A stretch of 64,000 nucleotides of DNA from Asterella californica. Lineage: Eukaryota > Streptophyta > Marchantiopsida > Marchantiales > Aytoniaceae. The DNA is taken from assembly GCA_036924285.1 (NCBI GenBank), contig JAYKYS010000007.1, forward strand, positions 15,934,001 to 15,998,000, in the 5' to 3' direction. This document shows positions 55,373-64,000 of the stretch, in pieces. Every line of letters starts with the position of its first letter. The first letter of the stretch is position 1. Both the position numbers and the translations under genes were made by a program. Below the pieces are notes generated by a model, which saw nothing but the letters and a program-made list of their open reading frames with translations, made no database searches and was not told the origin of the DNA.

Positions 55373-56316
55373 TGTAACACCTTTTGCTTTTTCCCCAAAC
55401 CAGATGGCATTCGGGCAGTGATTAATCAAAAGTGGCAGCTGCATGGCACAAGGCAGGCTCAAGAGACTAGATAAAAGAGTGTCGTGAACCCTAAAGGAGG
55501 CCATTCTCAGTTTTTCAGTTTTGGAGAGAGCACTCTTGGTAGTGAGGGAGGAGACTGTATTTTCAGTGTAGTATACATTGCCTTTGAGGTCAGAAATCAG
55601 GAGCTAGAACTGATGCACATCAAGCTCCTTGGAGAGCAGATTTGAAGAGGCACCTTGAGAGCAGACTTGGGGTGTTGATTAGGGGAGCTGACTTGGGGTC
55701 TGATCTGTTGAGTAACAGAAATCAGGGCGTTCAGAGTGAAATTAGGTTCTCTGGTGAAGTCTTAGTTCTGGAGTTGCTGAGTAGTGAAGGATTGCCGGTC
55801 CAAGAGCGCTGCGTGACCTTGTCAGCAAGTAATGCCATGTAATGTATATGAGCCTGTGACTTTCTCCATTCTGATAATTAGGCTTGAGTTGTGTGCCAGA
55901 ACTGAGTTGGGCGCATCTGGTGTCGTGTTGACTTTATTTCGGTGTAATTGCTTTGCCTTCCTACTTCCTAGCATCTACTAGGTCTCCTAGTCTTGGCGGT
56001 TGCTCCTTGTGGGTCCTGGCGTTCCGACTTGATCACCAGTAGCGGAAGCGCTGCCCAAATTTTATGCAACCCAGGTCTAGAATAGTTCCACCTGTATTTA
56101 GTAACCTAAGATTGACCAGAGACCTACAAAAGACTAGTTGGTTATTCAAAACCCGTTCAACAGTTATCAAATCCTCGGTGCTCATTAGTGGATAGTTTAA
56201 CGAACTGGATCTGGAGACACAAATAAAGTATACAGGTCTCTAGGGAGGTTCACGTTCGGCAGTTCATTGGTTAGAAATTAAGGAATCTGTTCCGAGATCT
56301 GCGGTAGAACGTTACA
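55373..56316 (+). repeat. 3' LTR of element B
   Basis: 944 bp, read base by base as identical to the 5' LTR. Followed by AGTT, then the resumed 60-bp repeat. Confidence 0.95.
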
Positions 56317-56450
56317 AGTTAATAATGCGTATAACGTAGCTTCAGCTGGGTCCAGGTATATACTTTAGAAAAGACAAGTTAATAATGCGTATAACGTAGC
56401 TTCAGCTGGGTCCAGGAATATTACTTTAGAAGAGACAAGTTAATAATACT
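56317..56450. repeat. 60-bp minisatellite, right part
   Basis: AATAATGCGTATAACGTAGC occurs at 56321 and 56381, then a degenerate start at about 56442 (period 60-61). Same units as 49085-49201. Joining across element B keeps the 60-base spacing. Confidence 0.85.
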
Positions 56451-58262
56451 TATTTCTCAAGTCCTCTGAAAGGAGAAGAAGTCTTGAGCATGTTCCGATC
56501 GTAGTAACAAAAGCATACGATGCCATAAATATATACGAATACACAGGAGAGAAAAAACTTAAGATATAAAGTACAAAAAGTGCGAATAATATTTATTTAT
56601 TTATTTATACGTCTAGAAACTGGATATGACGGAGTGCATAAGAAGCGGTAAAGGGATCCTTGGCTACTAGAAGTTCAACGCCGCTGTGCATCATAGTACT
56701 CCACATGCATAAAGACCATGAACGCCATGCATAATAATACGCTTTCGATATTCAGGTATTATTATTATTATTCTTACTATTCATTTAGCCTTTGCGGGAT
56801 TTAATGAATCCAATAATGGTCGGCGTACTTGTGTGAATGCAAAACAAGTGAACAGGATCTTTAACAAATTCTGGATCTCCACTTGTTCCCAGCAGCGTAA
56901 AGTATGGTATAGTCGACAGCAAGCGAGTCATATGCACGCGCGCGTTTCACACTCACATATCACGAGGTTCGAGTCTTTTTATGCTTGGTTGTGATTCTTG
57001 CTTATGGTTCATAGTACCATTTTACGGACAGTTAATGAATGAATATTATTATATCATAGCATTTTTCAGTTGGAACGATCCATTCTCTCAAGAAGTTATA
57101 CGATTATTATTCAGTCCATTGGTTTTAATGTGCGTTATTGAGAGCTTATGTCTTTTGTATAGTACAAATATATAGTCTGATCGAAACAGCCATCTATGTA
57201 TACTTATTCTCATTTCTTATGGAGTTTTATGGATGGATGGACAATTTTCCATTTTCTTAGAAACCAAGCAACAAGGTTGAGTGTAAATATTAACTGTAAT
57301 TAATTTGACTGTAACTTATGTTTTGAATCGGAACTAGAAATAAAGTATAGTATATTCACAGATAAAGGAAAAATGAAAATTTACTTTGTTCCGTTAATGG
57401 AGTTCTTGCATTCATATTTTGTTAATAGATTATACTACATATCTTTTGGATTTTAATACCATAAATATTATAATAAGTTCTAAATGTACATGATGGTTAA
57501 ACATAGCGACTCCTAACTTAAGTGAAAATATGCACCCAAAGTGGAAAAGAAAAAAAGGAAGAGCGTGGAAGTGAGCGAGAAATCTGAGTGCAATTGGGCC
57601 CGACAGGAGAGCTCTATATTGTTTTATCACAAATCTTATTTGCTACGGATAGTAAAGGGTATTAATTATTTTCCATGTTGTTTGGTGTTTTACTATTTTC
57701 AATTGTGTATGTTCAAGTAGCTGAATATACATGCTGCATGAACTTATGAGAACTTTTGTTCGCTTGTTTGGCACCTCGGCTAGGTTGACCGAGTGCAAAG
57801 TGGCGCATCCCGGTAAGACCATTAGTGCCGTTAGGACAGAGCCCACTAGGGGTATACTTCGCAGGTAGGGCTTGGAGACCTTAGTTCTTCGAGTTGAGCC
57901 TTCAAGCTCCAGGCTATGGTGGATAGTCTAGTTGAGCGTAACCCGGATTCTCTTCGTGCTTAGAGTGGGTTTGGCTTGACCGTTTGTGAGCAATCTTTGT
58001 TGTAGTGTTGGAGATGATAATTTCTCTGTTCACATTACTCGAAGAGTAATCTAGTACACTTGTGTATGTGTATGATATCGTCCATGTGTTATGTGTATGT
58101 GTGGTGTATCTCTGACAGCGATGTATGTTGTGTAGCGATGTGTATGCGCACGACATATTGTTATCAAGGAAATATATAAGTATTGTAAACCCTCCGCGGT
58201 CCTAACGATCAACTACCCCCCGATCTCTCAACCTCCATGATCGTCATCCACGAATCTGCAAC
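56451..58262. other. AT-rich intergenic DNA, no recognised gene
   Basis: Contains simple repeats (TTTA run near 56595, ATT run near 56757, GCGCGCG near 56937, TGTGTATG-rich near 58060). The block 57760-58200 is richer in GC and could be a fragment of an unidentified LTR or transposon, but it has no second copy here. No open frame with motifs. Confidence 0.45.
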
Positions 58263-59099
58263 TGTCGGGCCTGTCTCTCACTCAGGGGTCACCTCTGATG
58301 GCTTTGATGGAAGCACACCATGAATCTTGAAGGGAAAAATGCTAAGTTCACTCTCATTCATACACCCACAAACTTATCAACTAAAATCTCCATAATCTCA
58401 TCCACTAAAATCCTCCATTCTAACGACGTCTCTCAAGTTCTCACATGCTAAAAATATCCCACACTCTCTATATTACTCAAGTTGTCATTACGACGATGTG
58501 AAAACAAGGATGAGGAGCTCTTCTCTACTCCTCTATTTATACATTCTAGGTTTTTACTTTGGTACCCTCCGGTAACTCAGCCGTAACTACTTTTACCGGG
58601 TTTTACTAAGATATTACTTAAGGTAAAAGCATTGATCACATGGGCTTTTTACCTTTTCACATGGGCTTATTCCTTCAAAGTCAACAACTTCTAGAAGGAT
58701 TCTGGAATATTCTCAAGGAATCTCGAATTTCCACCCCCCCTCTACACTAGGACCCACTAAAAAGGAAACATGTGGAATCTCTTCTTGTTTTTAATGCCCA
58801 CAAAGTCCACAACTTTAATCCAACCACTAATATCAAGTCAAAAAGGAGATAAGGGATACTTTCCACCCCCTTTCTACCTTTTAGACAAGATGACAAGATA
58901 GTAGTGCTCACTCTTTAGCAAATATCTGAATTCTGCCAAAAGTACAGCTAAGTTTAACCATAACTAACTTTTAGCTAGTCATGACTAACTTGATATCTCC
59001 TAAAAGTACTTTGGCAGCAAATAAACATTCTCAACACTTAGCTAGAACTAAACACCTTACTAATAGACAAACTTCCTATGTGTAACATAGGTCGTTACA
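58263..59099 (-). repeat. 3' LTR of element C
   Basis: 837 bp; on the coding strand it starts TGTAACGACCTATG and ends GGCCCGACA. CAAC (58259-58262) would be the target duplication to look for at the other end. Confidence 0.85.
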
Positions 59100-59109
59100 T
59101 TTTACCCCC
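59100..59109 (-). promoter_or_regulatory. Polypurine tract of element C
   Basis: GGGGGTAAAA on the coding strand, exactly adjacent to the LTR start and three bases after the polyprotein stop codon (59113-59115). Confidence 0.8.
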
Positions 59110-59112
59110 GGA

Positions 59113-62100
59113 CTAAATTTTCGCTCCGTCCTCGGAGTGAAGAGAGAACTTCCGTCGATGAAACAACTTCAACTTGTCATGGTTGACCCGATCGAATCTC
59201 CTTCCTCCCAGCTCCTGAAGGTCATATGTGAAGTTGCTCCACACCTTATCTACAACAAAAGGACCAAAATATCTCGGAAGAAACTTCTTCCTAGCCCTCT
59301 TGAATCTGATAGCATCATACAACATAACCCAATCTCCGACTTGAAAAGGTTTTACCTCCCTCTTGCCCAACCGTTTGTCGTAACTCTTCTTTTGATACGC
59401 CTGAGCTCGTTCCATCCGGATCATTGCTACCGCTCGGGTCTCTTCCAACTCCATGAGTTGCTCCCTTCTTGATCTGACCACGTCTTCTCCTCTCGACCTC
59501 TTCAACTTTCGTTGAATAGTTTGAAAAGTATCCAATTCGAATTGGATCGGCAACTTGGACTCCACTCCATAAACCAGTCGAAATGGGGAGTACCCAGTAG
59601 AAGTCTTTGTTGTCGTTCGATACTCCCATAAGATAGCATGTAGCCTCTTATCCCAAGTATGTTTCGCAGTCTCAACACCAGCATCTTTGGCGAGCATCAT
59701 ACAAAGTGTAAGATTGGTCTTCTCCGCAAGACCATTAGCATTTGGTTTGTATGAGGTTGTTACTCGTGGCTTGATAGAAAAGTGTTGTAGCATAGCAGTA
59801 GTCATGCTCCCTACAAACTCTCCTCCTCTATCTGAGACCAACTCTAACGGACATCCAAATCTTGTGATGATCCTCTCCCATAAGAATCTACCGACTTCTG
59901 TTTCATTGGTCTCTCTCAAAGGTCTAGCCTCTACCCACTTGGTACAATAGTCAGTGGCGACTACAATGTATCTATTGCCTCGAGGTGTCTTATTAAGAGG
60001 ACCTACAAAATCAATACCCCACTTCTCAAATGGTCCTAACACGGGAATTGATCTTAACGGAGGTGTTCTAGTAGACTTCAGAGCAAATGCTTGACATACG
60101 TCGCAAGTTTTGCAATAGTCTAAACACTCTTTGAAAATCCCTCTCCAGTGGTAACCCGCATCCAAAATCTTGAAGGCTGTTATCTTACCAGCAAAGTGAC
60201 CTCCGCAAACAGTTCCGTCGTGAAACTCGTGCATTAGCTTGAATGCCTCCTTCTGACCAACTGCTCTCCTTAGTAACCCATCTGCTCCTTGATGAAACAG
60301 AATTCCCTCTACCATGGTGTAAGGTTTGCATCTCTTGATCAACGCGTTACGTTCTCGGGTATGCATACCTTCTGGAAAAGAGCCATCTACAAGGAAACTC
60401 CAGATTTCCTTGTACTCGTCCGGTATCTCCTCGATGCTTGTGATGGTCATCAGATGCTCGTCTGGAAATGAATCATCAAACGGTTCTTCTCCCTCATCAT
60501 CATAAGCCCTTGACAAAAGATCAGCATTCGCATGCTTCTTCCCTGGTCTATCTTCGATCACATAATCGTATTCTGTTAGAAGGATCTTCCAACGAGCAAT
60601 ACGACCTTCGGCATTAGGCTTATTAAAGATATACTTTAAAGCCTTGTGATCTGTGACTATGGAAAATTTCCCTCCTAGCAAGTAGTGTCGAAATTTCTTC
60701 AATCCAAAGATCACCGCTAATCCTTCTCGTTCAGTCACGGAGTAATTCTTCTCCGCTGGAACCATCTGCCTACTAGCATAAGCTATAGGATGATCATGCC
60801 CATCTCCATCTAGCTGACTTAATGTACATCCGATTGCTACATTGGAGGCATCCGTATACAGAATAAATGCTTTACTCCACTCAGGTTTAGCAAGTATAGG
60901 AGCTGTCACTAATGCCTTTTTCAGCTCCTCAAATGCTTCCTTTGCCTTCTGATCATGCACTATCAAGTCAAAATCAACTCCCTTCTTCATGTACATAGTC
61001 AAAGCTATTGCTTTGTTTGAGAAGGAAAAGACAAACCTACGATAATATCCAACCATGCCAAGAAACTGCCTCAACTTTGTCAAGTTGATCGGAAATGGAA
61101 GATCCACAATCTTCTTCACCTTCTCAGGATCTACCGCAATCCCATTCTTGGAAATGATGTGCCCTAACAGCAGACCTTCTTCGCAGCCAAAGATGCACTT
61201 CTCTGGATTTAGAGAAGCGTTGGCTTGCTCCAACCGCTGCAAAACTTTGATCACATGATCAAAGTGGTCCTCCTTTCGTCCGTACACACAGAAATCGTCA
61301 ATGAAATCCCGAACAAACTTCCCTATGAATGGTTCAAACACCTTGTTCATGAACCTCTGAAACGTGGCCGGAGCATTACACAGTCCGAATGGCATCACTC
61401 GAAATGCAAATGTTCCCCAAGGAGTAGTGAAAGTAGTCAACTGCTGGTACTCCTGTGCTATCTTGATCTGGTTGTATCCACTATAACCATCACCAAAGCT
61501 GTACCACTCATGACCGGCAACTTCCTCCAAAATCTCATCTATAAATGGTAGAGGATAATAGTCCTTCTTGGTAACTGCATTCAGCTTCTTATAGTCTATG
61601 CACACTCGCAGCTTACCATTCTTCTTCTTGACAATCACAATGGGTGAAACCCATTCTGAGTTCTCCACCTCATAGATGAAACTCGCCTCCTTCAACTTGT
61701 CTATCTCCTCCTTGACCATCATTGCCGTTGTAGGATTGACCCTTCTCTGCTTCTGTCGAACTGGTCTTGCGTTCTCCTCCAATTCGATTCGATGAGTCTC
61801 GAGGGTCACCTCCTTCAAATCCTTGTAGCTGAAAGCAAACACATGGATATATTTTCGAAATATATCTAGGAATCTACTTTTCTCTTCTTGAGTGACATTG
61901 ATACCAAACTTCAGGGTAGAGAGTCTTCTCACAATCTCTGCCTCACTCAACTCTTCTTTGTCAGGATCTTTCTCCACTGCTGGTCGAGGCAACAAGTCAA
62001 TAGCACTAAGCTGATGTACTGATTCGTCTCGACCAAATCCTTCATCCTCAGACGAGGATTCTTGGTCGTAAGAATCCCCAGTATCTACTTCCGAGACACT

Positions 62101-63999
62101 CTGATCATCCTCCGTATCAGATTCCCAGTAGTCACTAGTGGGTCTATCAGAGTCAGAAGTCACAACTCCAACACCCGAGAGAGGAACTATCACTCTATGA
62201 TCTCTAGGCCCAATCCGTAAGTATCCCTTGTGCCACCTATCCGTGGTGCGCACAGCTCTCAACCAAGGCCTTCCTAGGAGCAAATCATAACTAGAGTCCT
62301 TTAACACTTGAAAGGACATTAATGTTTGAACTCCCATCACAGACACGACCACCTTCTCTAACACACCAAGAGGTCTTACCCGTTGCTTGTTAGCCATCCC
62401 CACGACAATGCTAGCCGGGCGAGTTGGTTCCATCCCCAACTTCTTCATCAACCTCTCCGATATGGCGTTTACAGCTGACCCTCCATCCACCAATACGTCA
62501 GAGACGTAGTGACCATTCAACCGGACTTCAATCTTTGAAGCCCTAGTGCATACCTCTGAAGCATGCACATCCACCACACCAACTCCCACAGACTTTGACG
62601 TCTTGCTCTTGGGTTTCTTCTTCTTGCTTCTCTTAGAACTCAGTCCTCCTCTGAGTTCCCTTCGTAAGCTGGGATTAAGTGCGATCAGTTGTCCAACAGT
62701 GATGTTGGCTTTCTGAGCACCCACATCTTCAACCACATCATATCCCGCTTGGGAAGATGAAATGGTGAAATCCGCCATCCCCAGCTTCCTTCTTGGCTCC
62801 CTTGGTGTACTCGAAACATTACTCGAACGAGTGCTTCTACTAGCTGATTCCTCCATGAAAACCGGCTCATCAGAAAATCGAGTTCTTTTCCTTTCTTGAG
62901 CTAAAAGCTCCACCGGTGCATGAGAAGAGTTTGAACTCTCTCCTTTCTCGTAGATGGGATCTCGCACGACATCGATAGTAGCCACCCCCTTGTCTCGTCC
63001 TTGTGATGGATTTCCTCCACCCACATTCATTCTGACAGCTTCGGCACTTCTTGCTCCGTTGTTAGGACAATTTCGCTGAAAATGAGAACCTCCACACGTC
63101 CAACAAGTGATTCCTCCAAAGTTACCTTGGTTGCCTCCAAAGTTACCTTGATTTCCTCGGTTGGGATTGTTGTCGTAACCTCTTTGACCTCCTCCTCCAC
63201 CTTTGTTCCTCCATTCTCGTAACTGCACCACATTTATCTTGAGATCCGCAAGAGTGTCAGTGATGCTCTTCAGCTCGGCATGAAAATCAGAGGTGGCAGT
63301 AGACATCGTTGTTGGGACAAACGGTCTTGGCACCACCGTTGGAGTAGGAGCTGACGTTGAAGCAATCACCAATTGTGATGGTGCAGGTGCGATCGTTGTG
63401 GCTACACCAGGAGTCGGAGTTGACACCAGAGCAGCATGATGAGGTTGGATGATATCTCCTTCATCCAAACTCTCTTCCATATTTGTCGCTATCTTGATGG
63501 CCTCCGCTTTGGTTGCTGGCTTCTCGTACCTCACTTGGGTTCGAATTGAAGGTCTCAACCCTCCCACCAAGTTCTTGGTCAGCACTGCTCCAATCCCCGC
63601 CATCGTTAGTTCCACATTGTCTCCACTCTTCCGTAGGACCGTCCGAAACCGTTGCTCCAACTTATCCACCCTTTCGGCATATTGCCGAACTTTCTCGTCG
63701 TCACGTTGCTTCAAATGAGTAAGCTCCACCATGAGCTTCTCATAACTCTCTTCTGGAAGAAATTCTTCGATGAGTGCATTACTCAACGTCTCCCATGTGT
63801 CCTCAACTGCACCAGGTGTCTGGCTCTTCACTCGGTCTTCATACCACGTAAGAGCAAAATCTTCTAAAAACTCTGGCAGTAACAACACCCATTCTTCCTT
63901 CCTTCTCACATTGTTTCCGATGCAACCCCTTTTGAAGTCTCGAACAAACGGTTCTACATCTTCATTGTCCTTCCCATGAAACACGGGTAGCTTTCCCAT
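59113..63999 (-). CDS. Element C gag-pol polyprotein, partial
   Basis: 1628 codons without a stop. The Met at 63997-63999 is probably internal, because the frame begins inside the gag capsid (KLPVFHGKDNEDVEPFVRDFKRG, then WVLLLPEFLEDFALTWYEDR). Zinc knuckle CWTCGGSHFQRNC (about residues 299-311) has CX2CX3HX4C spacing. The protease is LVDGGSAVNAIS (about 500-511), with D-G-G where D-T/S-G is usual. RT: KLRVCIDYKKLNA, SFGDGYSGYNQI, FIDDFCVYG (FIDD, about 900). RNase H: LYTDASNVAIGC, TEREGLAVIFGL, VTDHKALKYI, NADLLSR. Integrase: HEFHDGTVCGGH...CKTCDVCQ, then WGIDFVGPL, LVSDRGGEF and NANGLAEKTN (DDE), and a FGPFVV module near the end. All catalytic residues are present. Confidence 0.94.
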   Translation of the reverse strand: MGKLPVFHGKDNEDVEPFVRDFKRGCIGNNVRRKEEWVLLLPEFLEDFALTWYEDRVKSQTPGAVEDTWETLSNALIEEFLPEESYEKLMVELTHLKQRDDEKVRQYAERVDKLEQRFRTVLRKSGDNVELTMAGIGAVLTKNLVGGLRPSIRTQVRYEKPATKAEAIKIATNMEESLDEGDIIQPHHAALVSTPTPGVATTIAPAPSQLVIASTSAPTPTVVPRPFVPTTMSTATSDFHAELKSITDTLADLKINVVQLREWRNKGGGGGQRGYDNNPNRGNQGNFGGNQGNFGGITCWTCGGSHFQRNCPNNGARSAEAVRMNVGGGNPSQGRDKGVATIDVVRDPIYEKGESSNSSHAPVELLAQERKRTRFSDEPVFMEESASRSTRSSNVSSTPREPRRKLGMADFTISSSQAGYDVVEDVGAQKANITVGQLIALNPSLRRELRGGLSSKRSKKKKPKSKTSKSVGVGVVDVHASEVCTRASKIEVRLNGHYVSDVLVDGGSAVNAISERLMKKLGMEPTRPASIVVGMANKQRVRPLGVLEKVVVSVMGVQTLMSFQVLKDSSYDLLLGRPWLRAVRTTDRWHKGYLRIGPRDHRVIVPLSGVGVVTSDSDRPTSDYWESDTEDDQSVSEVDTGDSYDQESSSEDEGFGRDESVHQLSAIDLLPRPAVEKDPDKEELSEAEIVRRLSTLKFGINVTQEEKSRFLDIFRKYIHVFAFSYKDLKEVTLETHRIELEENARPVRQKQRRVNPTTAMMVKEEIDKLKEASFIYEVENSEWVSPIVIVKKKNGKLRVCIDYKKLNAVTKKDYYPLPFIDEILEEVAGHEWYSFGDGYSGYNQIKIAQEYQQLTTFTTPWGTFAFRVMPFGLCNAPATFQRFMNKVFEPFIGKFVRDFIDDFCVYGRKEDHFDHVIKVLQRLEQANASLNPEKCIFGCEEGLLLGHIISKNGIAVDPEKVKKIVDLPFPINLTKLRQFLGMVGYYRRFVFSFSNKAIALTMYMKKGVDFDLIVHDQKAKEAFEELKKALVTAPILAKPEWSKAFILYTDASNVAIGCTLSQLDGDGHDHPIAYASRQMVPAEKNYSVTEREGLAVIFGLKKFRHYLLGGKFSIVTDHKALKYIFNKPNAEGRIARWKILLTEYDYVIEDRPGKKHANADLLSRAYDDEGEEPFDDSFPDEHLMTITSIEEIPDEYKEIWSFLVDGSFPEGMHTRERNALIKRCKPYTMVEGILFHQGADGLLRRAVGQKEAFKLMHEFHDGTVCGGHFAGKITAFKILDAGYHWRGIFKECLDYCKTCDVCQAFALKSTRTPPLRSIPVLGPFEKWGIDFVGPLNKTPRGNRYIVVATDYCTKWVEARPLRETNETEVGRFLWERIITRFGCPLELVSDRGGEFVGSMTTAMLQHFSIKPRVTTSYKPNANGLAEKTNLTLCMMLAKDAGVETAKHTWDKRLHAILWEYRTTTKTSTGYSPFRLVYGVESKLPIQFELDTFQTIQRKLKRSRGEDVVRSRREQLMELEETRAVAMIRMERAQAYQKKSYDKRLGKREVKPFQVGDWVMLYDAIRFKRARKKFLPRYFGPFVVDKVWSNFTYDLQELGGRRFDRVNHDKLKLFHRRKFSLHSEDGAKI

Positions 64000-64000
64000 C

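Larger units (their letters stand above)
49202..56316 (+). mobile_element. Ty3/gypsy chromovirus, very young (element B)
   Basis: Two 944-bp LTRs (49202-50145, 55373-56316) appear identical over their whole length. AGTT flanks both ends (49198-49201, 56317-56320), and removing the element restores the 60-bp repeat register exactly, which proves the 4-bp duplication. The interior has an initiator tRNA-Met primer site, gag, protease, RT, RNase H, integrase with chromodomain-like tail, and a purine tract. The only lesion I see is one frameshift near 52780. It must have inserted recently and is a candidate for current or recent activity in the genome. Confidence 0.96.
58263..64000 (-). mobile_element. 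Ty3/gypsy retrotransposon of Athila/Tat-like type, 3' portion (element C)
   Basis: Minus-strand element entering from the right edge: a long gag-pol frame (63999-59113), a polypurine tract (59109-59100) and the downstream LTR (59099-58263). The 5' LTR, primer site and probably the start of gag lie beyond 64000. The uninterrupted frame suggests a young copy. No chromodomain; the RT motifs (FGDGYSGYNQI, FIDDFCVYG) resemble the Athila/Tat branch. The solo LTR at 14097 belongs to a related family. Confidence 0.9.

Noticed and set aside
56960..57000. GGTTCGAGTC, like a tRNA T-arm
   Set aside because: No upstream cloverleaf arms or acceptor stem could be formed; isolated word.

Overview
The window looks like a transposon-dominated stretch of a land-plant nuclear genome. 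The evidence is Ty1/copia and Ty3/gypsy retrotransposons of plant type, an L1-type LINE with a plant-style ORF1, a short CCCTAAA tract, and one spliced host gene whose C-terminal layout resembles a family I know from land plants. Compact introns (about 110-150 bases) and the mix of gypsy lineages would fit a non-seed plant (bryophyte or lycophyte). That is inference; the sequence does not fix the species. I saw no bacterial, phage, organellar, CRISPR or convincing tRNA/rRNA features.

Layout: (1) 420-8335, an old minus-strand gypsy chromovirus, split in its RNase H region by a decayed Copia element (2168-7358). (2) 8336-10141, gene-free DNA with a telomere-like tract, a perfect 18-bp inverted repeat and a compound satellite (about 158-bp period). 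(3) 10142-20233, a complete non-chromovirus gypsy element, here called element A, with nearly identical 1.48-kb LTRs but a broken interior carrying a nested solo LTR. (4) 20350-20702, a small TA-flanked inverted-repeat element. (5) 22860-29630, a minus-strand L1-type LINE with a perfect 15-bp target duplication and frameshifted ORFs. (6) 29646-48131, the least transposon-rich part. It holds the three-exon host gene at 34325-35996 (minus), a foldback element with 83-bp arms, several small tandem repeats and a decayed intron-containing gene ending in a SAP-like motif. (7) 48132-56450, a 60-bp minisatellite hit twice by one chromovirus family: a solo LTR and a very recent full element (element B) with identical 944-bp LTRs. 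(8) 58263-64000, the 3' part of a minus-strand, Athila/Tat-like gypsy element (element C) with one uninterrupted 1628-codon frame running off the window.

Most coding capacity is retrotransposon machinery: gag packages RNA, protease matures the polyprotein, reverse transcriptase/RNase H makes cDNA, integrase inserts it. Elements B and C look recently active; Copia, the LINE and the left chromovirus are dead. A shared feature is that four gypsy-type insertions, from at least two and probably three families, are flanked by 4-bp target duplications instead of the 5 bp usual in plants. I did not find a clear new biological system. The points most worth follow-up are the 4-bp duplications, the young-LTR/old-interior element A, the host gene and the SAP-tailed pseudogene.
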